A stretch of DNA of 64,000 nt from Viola odorata (Eukaryota > Streptophyta > Magnoliopsida > Malpighiales > Violaceae), in the NCBI GenBank assembly GCA_963691705.1, contig OY829539.1, forward strand, positions 65,446,327-65,510,326, in the 5' to 3' direction. The notes beneath the pieces are model-generated. The model worked only from the letters and a program-made list of their open reading frames with translations, was not told the DNA's origin and made no database searches. Below are positions 1 to 12,231 of this stretch, piece after piece. Each line of letters starts with the position of its first letter. Within the stretch, counting starts at the first letter, position 1. The translations under genes were made by a program, and so were the position numbers.

Positions 1-640
1 TATAATTAAATTAGTTGATTCTACTCACATAAAATATTTTAATTTTAACCCTTCATACTTATTCTTCAACATTTCTATCCTTATTGGTGACATGAACTCG
101 AGTACTTGACTCGAGTTACTAACATAATAACTACGAATCATCTACGATTTCAACTAATTTAAATTTTTTTCTCTATTTTTTTCATTAATTTTTTTAGTTT
201 TTATTGAAATGGACTCTACAATATTTGTTATATTTTCTCTTCCATTTTCAAATTTTTTAGAAATTTTTTTGCAAATTTTCTCAATTTGAACACTTCTAGT
301 AAAATATTGAAAATAAATTATGATATTTAGCCATAAAATGTAACATATATAATAGAGTATAATATATTGAAAAAAAAACTAGTTTAATTTTTTCTTACTA
401 ATTGTTATTGAATTTTTGAAATTTTTTCATTGTATTTTATTTCCCATTTTATTATTTTTCGCAAACTTTTACTGTTTTATTTTATTTTTTAATTAGTTCA
501 TGAATTTTAGGAACCCATAATTGATTTTTGTTTTTATCGTGGCATATATATAGTTGTTTACCCCATTCATCATAAATTTATGGCATAGTTGTAATATTGC
601 AGAAGTAGTTTAATTATTTTTGTCCAGATAAATCTATCCT
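1..640. other. AT-rich intergenic sequence upstream of VHA-c''
   Basis: No coding signal is visible. The stretch is very AT-rich with long T runs and should include the promoter of the V-ATPase gene that follows. A CA-rich probable 5' leader lies at about 700-790. No individual promoter element is clear enough to call. Confidence 0.5.
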
Positions 641-791
641 GCCTGTGTCCCGATCCCGTGTAATTAGAAAGCAGGAGGAAGACAACTCCTTCAACATCTT
701 CCCCATCTCTCCACACAAAATCACAACACACACCACACCAGATCAACACAATCACAACCACAAATTCACTTCGTTCGTTCGGGAAGAAGCA

Positions 792-2031
792 ATGTCGTCG
801 GCAGCTTTAGGATATTCAAGCTCCTGGTCACTCGCTCTTGTCAAGATCTCTCCTTACACGTGGTCCGCCATCGGCATCGCCATCGCCATCGGCGTCTCCG
901 TCCTCGGAGCCGCCTGGTACTACTTCTGCTACCATATTATTTTTTTCATCTATTGAAGGACGCGCTTGTCAATTTTGAGTTTCAGTGATTAGGTTGAATT
1001 GTAATTTATGCATTTTGATTTTCGATAGGGGGATTTATATCACTGGGAGTAGTTTGATTGGTGCTGCTATCAAGGCTCCACGTATCACTTCTAAAAACCT
1101 CATCAGGTAGCCACCTTAAACCGATTTCTTTTGAAGTTTTAATTGTTTTGTCGTATTAATCTCATCGGTAACTGTAGGCATAAGATTTCTGATTGCTAGT
1201 GTAGATGCTGATTGTGCTTGAGTATGGAGTGTTGAGTTTAGATGATTTGAAAGAAAAAAGTTCAGGGTAACTGGTGATGAATAATTCTGGAACAAACAAC
1301 AGAGTTTTGTTCTTCCTTTCATGTGCGTGTGTATCGCTAATGGGAGTTCTGGATCGTGTTGGTGGAGATGACATTTTTGCATGCTCCGATACACACTACT
1401 TACCAGAATTGATTAAATACTGATTATGTTAACTCACTGAGAAAAGGAACTTGGAATTTAGAAGGAAACAGTAATATGCTAAGCAAAAGCATTCATTGTT
1501 GATTGGTTTTAGTGTAATGGAATACAAGTAGGCTGTCAAAGAGTAATTTGGTTAATTGCTTGTGTTTTCCAGTGTTATCTTTTGTGAGGCAGTTGCTATA
1601 TATGGTGTTATCGTCGCCATTATTCTGCAAACAAAGCTGGAGAGTGTCCCTTCATCACAGATATATCATCCTGAGTCTCTTAGAGCTGGATATTCAATTT
1701 TTGCTTCTGGGATTATTGTTGGCTTTGCAAACCTTGTTTGTGGGTTAGTAGCTTCATACCCTTCTTATAATGCCTTATGCTGAACTCTTTCAATAAACAT
1801 GCTTTATCTTCTGTGGCGTATGTTTGATACTGTATTCTGGTTTCTTGTTTTGGCAACAGTCTATGTGTTGGGATAATCGGTAGCAGTTGTGCTCTGTCTG
1901 ATGCACAAAACTCATCGCTCTTTGTGAAGATTCTTGTGATTGAGATCTTCGGTAGTGCCCTCGGTTTGTTTGGAGTGATTGTGGGAATCATCATGTCTGC
2001 TCAAGCAACATGGCCAGCAAAAGGAGCATGA
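792..2031 (+). CDS. VHA-c'': V-type proton ATPase 21 kDa proteolipid subunit c''
   Basis: This is the proton-translocating proteolipid of the V0 rotor, which sits in endomembranes and helps acidify the vacuole and Golgi/TGN. Four exons, 792-916, 1029-1106, 1573-1743 and 1860-2031, have GT-AG borders and matching phase and give 181 residues, about the usual 180 for plant c''. Four hydrophobic helices are visible. Family landmarks are [20 protein letters not shown] in exon 1, [14 protein letters not shown] in exon 2, [17 protein letters not shown] in exon 3 with the proton-carrying Glu, and [20 protein letters not shown] in exon 4, which carries a further buried Glu. The ATG at 792 follows a CA-rich leader and gives the family's short Ser/Ala-rich N-terminus. 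The identification is near certain; which paralogue it is cannot be told. Confidence 0.96.
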
Positions 2032-3540
2032 TTTGCTCTTATATTCGGGTTGCGGAAAACTGGTAATAATGGAGCGCAAAGCATTTTATGTACCCCAGAG
2101 AAACCATGTATTGTATTCTTTTAATGGTTCTTGTTAGGCTTGTAAAACTGGCGTGGACGTATAATTTTTGTTACTGTTACTAGTCTTAGATTTCATTTGT
2201 CCAATTGGAAATAAGATCTTGGGCGGAAGAAGTATCGGTTGAATTATTCATAGTGGTGTTTTGGTAGACAAATGTTGTATTCATTTGCGGCGAGTTGTTT
2301 TGATTTGTGGAAACCTCTTGATTAACAATTTTCTTACAGAGTTAAAGAAAAAAGTCGATTCTGATCTGTTAGGTAAACTAGTAATATGTTCTGCTTTGTA
2401 GGTATAATCCAGTCTCTCTTCTTCTGTAAATGGAAGCCAGGAGCGAATATTGCAACATGCATGTGACTGGTTCGACTAGTTTTTTTTCTTGGCAGAGCCT
2501 TCTTCATTCACCCCAGAATTATGTAGAAACACTGGTAGATAAGTTTCCTTCAAGTATTGGAAATAGTATTGTTTGATTCAATTGATATCATCATTATTCA
2601 ACTCTGACAATTATTGAACTCAATTTGTACAAATATCAATTATTTTCGTTATTATTTTTATGTTATCAATGGAAAACCTATATTTATTTATAAGTAGAAA
2701 TAAAATTGAGCTTAAACTTGTTCATTCACTTTTATTGATTCAAGCAGATATAGACGTGCTTCCAACCGTGAGAGTTGGATTAGAATTTCCAGCCTTGAGA
2801 CTTAAATACTTGGATTTGGACTTTGGATTTCTGTTGAAGTGTTTGATTTGGTTTTTTGCGCCAACCCCTTATCAAATGAATTCTTTGGCTATTTATACGC
2901 AAATTAAACATGAGAAGTTAGGGGAAGTTGTCAAAAGTTATAAAACTTCCAACAACTCCCTACTAATGAATTTATTAAAATTAATTAATTTAACATTTAA
3001 TTTTAACTTGAATTTGAGTTTTGATATTTAATTAATAATTTTAATTATAAAAAAATCAATGTATATAAAGTGCCATTGTAAGTGTAAAAAGAATAAATTA
3101 ATCTTGAAATTTTGAATTGGGTGTTGGAGTAATTTGTAGGAATTTTCTAGAATCTTAGACTTGCAATTTCTATTAGTTATTTGCGCTCTTGAGTACTATT
3201 TTATATACAAATTAAAATTACTCTAGTTCTTTTTATTTTTTGTTGTTGAGTGTTTATCATTACTTCCTTATTCACACAAATTTAATAGATCACAATATTG
3301 TCAAGATGTGGTGTGATGGGATTCATTCGCTTAGCCTGCCACTTGCTTATGAATCACCTATCCCATGCTCATGACAGTCTATGATTCTTGTTTGCCTTTC
3401 AAAATCTTCTAGAATCAGCTAAACAATTTTGGTAGTGCTGCAGTTGTTAAATGGAACAACTGGGAAATGATTGATCTACTATTTTAAATTTGATGGTGAT
3501 ATCTTTTTCCTGATATTTCTTTGTTGCAGATTCATTGTGC
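2032..3540. other. 3' UTR of VHA-c'' and intergenic sequence
   Basis: The first few hundred bases are probably 3' UTR and terminator of VHA-c''. The rest shows no recognisable gene. A 123-codon open frame at 2660-3031 is low in complexity, rich in Leu, Asn and Lys, and matches no family I know. The end leads into the probable 5' leader of the PIG-X-like gene. Confidence 0.45.
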
Positions 3541-4223
3541 TTATAATTTATGGGATGGGCTTTCGTTGTTAAACAGGCCCATGTACTATTCAAAAATCAT
3601 CTACGCAGTAATAGAAAAAACAAAACCCAAAAAATCCCTCAGATGCTTTGCACACAGATTTCGACATCTGAAGGATTTGCGTCTTTAGCAGTTTCAGGTT
3701 GGTTTTACTTTCTGCTGGGTCTTCAAGTGATCCAAATAAAACCTCTCTTTTTCTCCTTTTGAACTTTTTATTGTTTCGCATTTGTTTATTATGGAGTTTG
3801 GATGCATTGAAGTGGACGGGTGCTAATTGAATGAATTCTAAAGGTATGTTGGTTTATTCTTTGTTAGCACTTAATAATCATAATCATTGACCTGCTTTCT
3901 GAATTTGGACCAGATTGTTACAATTAGTAAGCATTTGTGGCTAGAATGATATGAGGGTGTAAATCCCTAGTTGTTGCTACATTATCTCCTTTCTTTACTC
4001 TTAGTATTTATATGTGATGATGTTGTATGACTGTTTTTGTTTCATTTCTGAAAAAGCTACAGTGGTATGCCTCCTTGAATTGCATTGCTCAAAGTAATCT
4101 AACTGTAAATCCTGTTTCTTAAAATGAGCGTAAAAACCGTGGTAAAAGGTAGAAAAAACAATGTAGAGATGTCTATCGTTTGTTTTGTTGCTGAATTAGC
4201 ATTTTGTCTGTTTCAGTTTCTCC

Positions 4224-6334
4224 ATGGGAACTCGCCATATTGTTCAATTTTACACTTCTCAGCAGCTACGAGTTATGTTGATGCTCGTCATTGGCTTTGG
4301 ATTTTATGTGCGGAATTCTTCATGTTCAAGTGAGGTTAGTACATCTTATACCTGGATTTTGGTAATACTGTTTTTGATTTTTCAGTCCACTGGAACTGAC
4401 TGTTACATTAAATGCTCTTTGGCTTATGCATATGTGCGCTTCTAATCTCTACTGGTACCCAGCCTGCGTGGGTGTTTCCTTACGATATATGGTAGTAATT
4501 GTTCAGACATCAATATGGACTGAAAAGGTTATGTTAGTCAAATGGAAGTAATTGTTCAGACATCAATATGGACCCAAGATTGCCATGCAACATCTTCTCT
4601 TTTCTTGAATCATTTCTAAAACCTACCTTGTTTAGATTTCAAAAGGGCGAGTTATTCATGTGTTCTAATTTAAATATAAGTAAATGTCATCTCCCTATAT
4701 GCATTTCGTTCTACTGTCTCTTCTGTCTAGTATAATCTATTTCCAAGATAAACTACTATGATCTCCATTGGTGTCTACTTACAGCAAGATAAATCAGAAT
4801 TTATTTTGGAATACTTAAAAGCACATATATTTACCGTGGATGATACTTCATGCCACACAAGTTCTAGAATCTAGGTAGCTAACTTACTAGAAACGAAGAG
4901 TAGATTGCAACTCATAGTTATTGCATCCAAAAGGCTGATGCAAATGGTTAACTGTTTCACTTAGCCTTCACTCATTATGCTCCCGTTTATGTTTGGGAAA
5001 AGGTATGTGGAAACATCCCTTTCAGCTCTTCTGCCGAAATTTCTAGCTCTCAAGTCTCAATTTACTGATTGAAAACCCAATACTTTTCCCATGCATGTAG
5101 AAAAATTGTTCCTTGCAACTTATAGACTTTTGTCACTGCTTCAGTTATCGTTATATGCAAGAATTATGGTGTGTGCTCCACTTTGAATTGGGCTTATCAT
5201 TCAAAAAATTAAGAAACTGACTTGCAACAGTTAGTATTGTGACATTTGTCAGTGATTTTCAGGCGGCAAGATCCAAGTTGGCTCATGATTCACAAACCTC
5301 GAATACTTGCGCCTCTTCTAGTTTGAAGACTTATGTTATGAAACCTTATTTTGACAAATATGAAATGTTCCTTGACACTAATTTTGAAGAGTTCATAGCA
5401 GAGGAACTTCTTCATGGCACATGCAAAGAGCTGCCTGAAAATCTGGATCCTCTCTTATCACTGTCAATTACGCAGCGTCAGTTGATTGGTGAAGGTTCTC
5501 ATCGGCATCTCTCATCAACTGTTAGATTTAACTTGAAGCCAGAATCTCAGCTTCATTCTCACTTTTGTCAGATTATAGCAATTGAGAAATTGCCATATGG
5601 AGTCTTTGCTGATCCATTTGAGCTCCAACATCTCCTTGAGCGCGGTGGTACTACATTTCTTTTTGTTTTCAATATTTTTCTTTCTACGTTCTCAACCTTG
5701 GCTTCGTCTTCTTTCACTGTTTCTTGGGTTTAATTCAACCTGCTTATTGCAGCATATTCTGATGTAGCTGTTTTTGGGGATACAAATTTGGAATTGCCTT
5801 CAGTTCGTTCAAATCGGTCTGTTGTTGAGATTCACATGAATGCTGGCATTGGTCACTTGTTAGGGGACATGAATCAACTGCAAATCAGCATAGACCTTCC
5901 TTTACATGCTAGATACCCGGTAAGTGAACATGAGAATGAATGAAATGGGAAACTAGACATTAATGTTATCATAAAACATGGTTTCTTGCTGTCTATTGGA
6001 AAAGAAACACTGTTCTCACAACTTTCTACTACATTTGCAGCCCTTAAACGACAGTGGGTATTCGATCGTGGACTTTTCTGCACCTGGCTTATTCATGCAC
6101 TGCGGCATTGAGGGTACCTCAGGCAACCACAGCTGCTTATTTCGGCCAACCATTGATGTTGATGAATCCAAAACTCACTCAGTTTTGTGGGCAATACCTT
6201 CTGGAATTAGGGCACATACTGGTTCTGTATCTGTTGTTACATTCGTCGCTGCGTTAATATCAACTCTTCTGATTGTGTTGGCCTCGATTTTTTGGTCCGA
6301 TTGTGAACTACACAGCAATTCAAAACAATTGTAG
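4224..6334 (+). CDS. PIGX: PIG-X-like (PBN1 family) GPI mannosyltransferase I stabilising subunit
   Basis: PIG-X/Pbn1 proteins stabilise the PIG-M mannosyltransferase that adds the first mannose to GPI anchors in the ER. The model has four coding exons, 4224-4334, 5263-5644, 5753-5919 and 6041-6334, in phase, for 317 residues. Residues about 10-35 form a signal peptide (RVMLMLVIGFGFYVRNSS). The lumenal part contains the PIG-X-type ISIDLPLHARYP stretch and a Cys-containing C-terminal section. One membrane helix near the end (SVVTFVAALISTLLIVLASIF) is followed by a short polar tail, giving type I topology. A leader intron is likely, with donor at 3698 and acceptor ending at 4216, just before the ATG. 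The gene converges with the syntaxin gene downstream. Exon 1 is the least certain part. Confidence 0.85.
4494..4573 (+). repeat. 27-bp direct repeat pair in PIG-X intron 1
   Basis: An identical 27-base segment starting AGTAATTGTTCAGACATC occurs at 4494-4520 and again at 4547-4573, a period of 53 bases. It lies inside the first coding intron of the PIG-X-like gene. It looks like a simple local duplication with no coding sense. Confidence 0.8.
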
Positions 6335-7209
6335 TTTTCTCAAATGCAACAGTGTTAATTTATGTGGATATGACCATCCCCGGTTACTGTAGCAAGCTAC
6401 CCTACATCAACTGCAATATTGCAGTTAAGTTCTACAATTATCTTTGATGAAAGTAAGAGAGTTGGTTTTGTTGGCATTCTAATAAGTTTATGGAGACGTA
6501 ATGTGCAAAGAAATGTATTTCCCTCGTGGAAAGGTGCATGCCGTGATTAAATTGGCGGGAAGTGAACTGTTTCCCTATCCAAGAATGTCATGAAGGGTAC
6601 ATTGTGATGGATTGAAAACTTTCTGATAAAATCAGACTCAATCTTGAAAACTTGAAAACACTGGAACAGAGAGACGACACAGAATAAACTACACAAATGG
6701 TCACCAGCGGAGGCGTCACTGGTGTGACAAACAGCTCTGGTAAGGAACGTTTTGGGAAGGGCCTAACACAAATATCCAAGTGTATGTATATAACTATAAC
6801 AACAAACATAAAACAAATTAATGAATTGCACGCCAAATTGGAGGACTTACCACTACATAGTCAGATCCTACAAAATACGAGCATATGGAACTTTTGCGAA
6901 CGATGCGAAACCAAAGAATTGTTGTTACATTTATTACTAGAGAAAAAGGACAATTACACAAGGCACAACACACTGTTGGAAACCCAAGACGCCAGAATAC
7001 AGAAAAGAGAAAGATGAAACAACAGTATGTTCTTATATACCACACAACATGTATATACCACCTCTGACTGGGAGAAGCAAACCACCTCAGTCAACCATGT
7101 AGTCTGAAATGAAATATAACAGAGAAATTTGCAAAGACATATCACTGTCTTTGTTACCATGTAACACTTGGAATTGCTCAAGGGTCAAATCAAAGAAAAC
7201 ATTCACGGC

Positions 7210-9359
7210 TCAGGCTGCAAGTACTATCACCACTATGAGGATCACAATCCCAAAGATCACCAAGAGCAAGCAAGTCTGCATTAGACGCATAAAGGTAATT
7301 ATGTTTCGAAGGACACTGACACTAAAAAGTATATTAATTTCATTTATCACAGTTTGTCAGATGAGTTTCCAGTCACTGCAATGGACATAATATATAACAA
7401 ACAAACGAACTAGAGAGCCATATATTACCAGGGATGAATTGGATTTTTGGGTCTTAGCGGCTTTCACAAGTTGGGTTTTCCCCTGTGCTGTTGCAACCTG
7501 GGCATTGTCAATATGGGAGCCAATATCATCTGCAACACATTAAAGAGCAACAAGATTAATACACAGATAAAACGAATAGCAATGTTGTATGATCAACTAA
7601 CCCTCAGTAAGAACGACAGTAAAAGACAAGATATAGACTTACCAATCATAGTTCCTTGCTCATGTACGAGCACTGCAAGATCTTTGAAAATCTCATTCAC
7701 CTCTCCAATTTGCTGCTGAATTTCTTGTATTCCCTGCTCTCTTTCCTCAATAATTGCTTCATTGAAGGCAATCTCATTGTCCAATAGGAGGACCTCTTGT
7801 CTGAAGCAAAATCACTTAAAAGTATTAAAGGGTGCAAAAACTTTTACTAAAAAAAAAAGAAGTACAAAACCGATTCTAAGTGAAGAAATGACATCATCAG
7901 CTGCAGGAATCTTTTCCAGGGCACATATAGAATACACTCTGGAGCCAATTCAACAGAACACAAATTTGGAAGAAATGTTCCAAGTTCTAACCTCGCTGAA
8001 AATTGTAAACTTTTATGAGGTTGTAGTACTATAAGGAAGTGGCTGAATGGACACTTGAACAATTAAAATGTCTCTTTGATTGCCAAACGAAAGGAGACGA
8101 TCATTTCCCAACCCTACCTACAGTAAACCCCTATACAGTACTTTTCAAACAAAACCCCTCAGTACATGCTATCCGAGAACGTCCTCACAGATTTTTGGGT
8201 CAATGAAATAATTATTGAAAAGAAACCCTTACATTGAGACCTAAAACCAACTGCTTTAAAGATCATGAAATCTGCATTTAGAATCTACAGTGCCAAGGGA
8301 CAGGTTACAGTAGAACACCTTCCCACAAAGAGCTCACCTTCTTGATTCTACAAGAACAGCGCGTTGTTCTGGAGTCTTGTCATAACTGATGTCTACCTCA
8401 CTGGCTGTATAACTGCAGGACAGAAACAATAAATGTGAGTTGCCAGCAAACATTCTATTTGCAACTAAAAGACTACAAAAACATATCCATTAACACAAGC
8501 GTGAAATTTAAGGCCTCCTCAAACAATCACCTTGAAGGGAGTACAGCTTGGGGAACTAATGGAGTATAAGCTGTTTCCCGTTCAGCTGCAAGCCGTTGCG
8601 CCTTTTGAAATTCCTTCAAAACTGCTTGAAAGTCTTTTGCAAGTTTAGCATCAGCAATCTTTTTACTTTGCTGTAGCAACAATCCCAGGCATCAAAGGAA
8701 GCACGACATCAGTAACCCCATATAGATTAACTCATTGAGGTAAAAATAGAAACCAATCAATAACAGCAAACAGACTTACACTAACTCCAGCATGATGATC
8801 AGTATCACTAGCTTGTTTAAGTCTATTAGAAGTATCTTTCACCAATTGCCCAATATGTTGCCGCGTCTTGTGCCTATCGGGAAACAAAATTCAGTTAAAA
8901 AACAATGAAGAACAAGGATCCAGTATGCTTATGGATTTCATGAAATCATCTATATAATTCACAGCCATGCCGCGATAACAATACAACAATTGCAGTTTAT
9001 AAGCCATGTGACTCACAAATTCAGCAATTCAATCCCGATAAAATAGCAACTAAGCAAACTAATAACAATAAAATCCATAATTCTCAACAAAATTGAACAA
9101 TGGGAATGGAATGAAACGACATGGCAAAAAACCCAAAACGGCAGAAACGAAAAGGAATTGGGACTCACAACTTCTCGCGAAGCTCAGGGGTGTCCTTAGG
9201 GGTGCCAAGGGTGTTAACGAGGCGTTGAAAGGTAGAAACGGCAGTGTTGATCTGGAAGATTCCGGAGGCGACCGCTTGCGTGGCATCTTGCTTGCCGTTG
9301 ATCAGGTCCCTCCTTGATGCACCGAAAGGCCTCCCGGCTTCCAGATCTTGAAAGCTCAT
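7210..9359 (-). CDS. SYP22: Vacuolar/prevacuolar Qa-SNARE syntaxin (SYP22/VAM3 type)
   Basis: This t-SNARE mediates fusion of vesicles with the prevacuolar compartment and vacuole, pairing with VTI1-, SYP5- and VAMP7-type SNAREs. Seven exons on the minus strand, 9169-9359, 8780-8873, 8531-8670, 8338-8412, 7643-7800, 7429-7529 and 7210-7275, join in phase to 274 residues (family about 270). The N-terminus [20 protein letters not shown] is the plant SYP2 signature. A three-helix Habc region follows, then the SNARE helix with [20 protein letters not shown] and the [14 protein letters not shown] segment. The last exon encodes a C-terminal membrane anchor, [20 protein letters not shown] chose the internal ATG at 9359 over one four codons upstream because MSFQ is the conserved start. 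SYP22 and SYP23 cannot be separated here. Confidence 0.96.
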
Positions 9360-10175
9360 TTCTTTAGTCAATTAATTAATCTATGATGATTGATTAATCA
9401 ATTACTCGAGAAAATCAAAAACCCTTTTCTGATTTCTATATCTGCAACAAGAAAACAAACGCGCTGTCGCTATCTCGAGAAAGGGGATGGAATTGGGGAG
9501 CGTTTGGATACTGGAATGAAGCTAACCGCAGGTCGGAGAAGGATTGAGCTAAGCACTCGGCGTGATTTCAGGAGGAAGAGAGAAGAAGAAGTTCGATGGT
9601 ATTTTTTTTTTTTCAGAGGAAGATGGGGGGAAAAGAATGACGTACTGATGATTGGGTTTTTTGCCCTTTTGTATTTTATTTTTATTTTGTGGAGTGGTCG
9701 TTGGTGCCGTGGTGGTGGCCGGTGGGTGATTTTGAATATGCTGTAGCGGCACGTCCATGTGGACGCGAAAGCCGACACGTGTATGGCTATTATTTGTCAG
9801 AAGAATAAAAGAAAATAGATTCTACTCTTATGATGGAGTATGATGTTTTTGTGCATTCTTCTACATGGTGGCATTTTAATTACAACCTTAGACTCCTTTC
9901 AACTTGATTGATTACTTGTTACCTCTTGAATAAATTATTTTTTTATTAAAATAATGAAATATATTGAAACAAAACGTTTATTAACATTGTTTTATTGTTT
10001 ATAATCTGATGACAACAATTATCTCTTATAAATAAGTTATCTAAACACTGTTTTTAGTTAAATAAATGACATTTATTAAAAAAATCAGTAGAGAAATTTT
10101 GTGTAAATTTAGTCCGAATTAAATCAGTAACAACTCGATACATCTTATTAAAAAAAATGACCTTACAAAATTATA
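9360..10175. other. Shared upstream region of the divergent syntaxin and RRM genes
   Basis: The part next to 9360 is the 5' leader and promoter of the syntaxin gene (minus strand), with GA/CT-rich tracts around 9560-9620. Open frames here are shadows of these tracts. The remainder to 10175 is AT-rich and I see nothing coding in it. Confidence 0.5.
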
Positions 10176-10512
10176 CTCCCTCTGTCAAATAATAACTGAC
10201 GTTTAGCCCCAAAACCGTTGTTTGTTAATAATTGACGTCTTTATTGTTTGCGTTGTTATCCTCTGTGTATTTACAAATTTGTCCCTCGAATAACGCGTCG
10301 TTTTAGTGAAAAAACTACATGTCACGAAATTTAAAGAAAACAAAAGTCAAAAACTGGGCTCAACAGTAGCCTGTGTCAAAGCTCAACATTGACAAAAGCT
10401 CGCGGGCCAACGGACAAGATTGATAAAAGTTGGGCTCAACAGTAGCCTGCGTCAAACTTCTTAATTTTCGTAAATCGTAGGCTCGCGTTAAATAAAATTT
10501 GACCGGAGGGAG
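10176..10512. mobile_element. Stowaway-like MITE (copy A)
   Basis: The element begins CTCCCTCTGTCAAAT and ends in the inverted counterpart ATTTGACCGGAGGGAG, with TA on both sides (10174-10175 and 10513-10514). That is the terminal repeat and target site of Stowaway (Tc1/mariner) MITEs. It is 337 bp, with no coding capacity. Inside, a GGGCTCAACAGTAGCCTG motif occurs twice at about 10356 and 10432. Confidence 0.85.
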
Positions 10513-12050
10513 TACTATAATTTTACTTTTAAAATTAATTTATAAAGAAAAAGAAAGCAAAATCAATATCTTCTCCGCAGAAAGCAAAATCAATATCTTC
10601 TCCGCATCCTCATCTCCCTGCTTCTTCTCCGCCAAGACTGCCACCTCCTCCCCTACGATCGGCGTTGCTTCCTTCAATAACAGCAACACCACCGATTCTG
10701 CTCTTCCTCCTCCACCTCCCTGCCGCCTACTTCCCCTCTCCCACCACAATCACCCTCTCCCCCATCATCATTGTCTCATCTTCCTATTAGTCTAAAAAAT
10801 TAATTAAATCTCACCGTGACAACAATTCAATTTCACTGATTGTTTCCTTTCATTGTTATTGTTTATTAATTCCATCTTGAGATTCAAGAACTAAATGTCA
10901 ATTGATGAATTCTTGTTTTTTATCAATAATGTGATAAAGAATAATGAATGGGATAAGGACAGCATGTATGCTTCTTGGCATTGCGAGATATACACAGCGG
11001 AGGAAGATGGAAGGGGTATAGATTTATTTATTTTCAAAAAATAAATTGTAAGGTTAAAGAACTTGATAAATAATTAAGTATAATGATGTCATATTTTAAA
11101 CCTGTGTCGAATTGTTATCGGTTTGGTCCACCATTTTACGTGATGGACTAAGTCTAGTAAAAAAATGAAAATTCTCTATAAGAAGATCACGAATTGTGTA
11201 GGTCCAAATAGAAAAATTAGGAAACAATACAAAGGTTTTGGGTTTAGTACTTTTAAAACATACAAAATATGGAGTATAGTGAAACAAATGGAAAAAAGAT
11301 ATAAAACAACGCTAAACTTTAATGTTTTAATTAATCGTAACCCTTAATTTTTATTTTATTTAATTACATAAAACAACCCTGAACTTTAATCTCTGTAGTG
11401 GCGAGCTGACGTGGTAAAGTTTCAGAGGTTGACGTGGCACATAACGTCGGTCAACGGGGCTACGTCAGATTTCTGTAACGGTAGGGAGGTGATTGAATAA
11501 TAACCACGACGATCAGGGCGTAATTAAACAAAAAAAAAACTAAGGGTTGCAATTAATCAAAATATTAAAATTAAGAGTTGTTTTATGTATTTTTGACTGA
11601 AACAAATAGGAAACTCAAATCACATTTTTATTTTTATTACCGAAAAAAATGTGACATTGAGAAATAAAAAACAATATTTTACAAATATTGATTAACTAAT
11701 CTCAATGCAGGTTGGACATAAACATTTTATATAATCAACATTTTCAAAAAAATTAACAATAATGTTGGTCAGAAAAGTAATCGATAATATCAATGTTATA
11801 ATCATTTTCGATATTTAAATATAATGAATTATAGACATAATTAGGAGTAATAGGTTTATTTGATATAATATCCATTATGCTATTAATTCGCAAGTTTTGT
11901 GTATAATTATTTCCTATATATAAACATCTTATTCTATTGTGTATAGTTATTGAATGGCAAATTATTTCTCAGGAAATATAACTTAAATTATAGTATTTAA
12001 TTTATAAAAAAAAAAACTGTAAATATCTTCATTACTTGCATCCCACTTCC
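10513..12050. other. Intergenic sequence with a 27-bp tandem duplication
   Basis: Two identical 27-bp units starting AGAAAGCAAAATCAATATC lie in tandem at 10552-10605, beside a CT-rich tract. The 98-codon frame across them is low-complexity Ser/Pro and not convincing as a gene. From 10800 to 12050 there is only AT-rich sequence before the GC-richer leader of the RRM gene. Confidence 0.5.
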
Positions 12051-12231
12051 ATCCGCTGTTTGGCGTAAATCTCCCTCGCATACCACGTGCCACCACTGCC
12101 GTCCCAAACACCGCGCCTGTCTTCAAACTCCCTCCTCCTCCTCTAAAAATCCAATCAACAAACCAACCGAACGCGTTTCTCCCTTACCGGCCGCCATTCA
12201 CGAATTCATCAGTCTCTCATCTCGGCTCGCC

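Noticed and set aside
645..956. 103-codon frame beginning before the V-ATPase ATG
   Set aside because: It only extends the true exon 1 upstream into leader and downstream into intron 1. The conserved protein starts at 792 and the exon ends at 916.
2660..3031. 123-codon plus frame
   Set aside because: Low-complexity, AT-driven composition, no family likeness and no splice partners.
9390..9778. Overlapping frames upstream of the syntaxin gene
   Set aside because: They derive from GA/CT-rich leader and promoter tracts with no family match.
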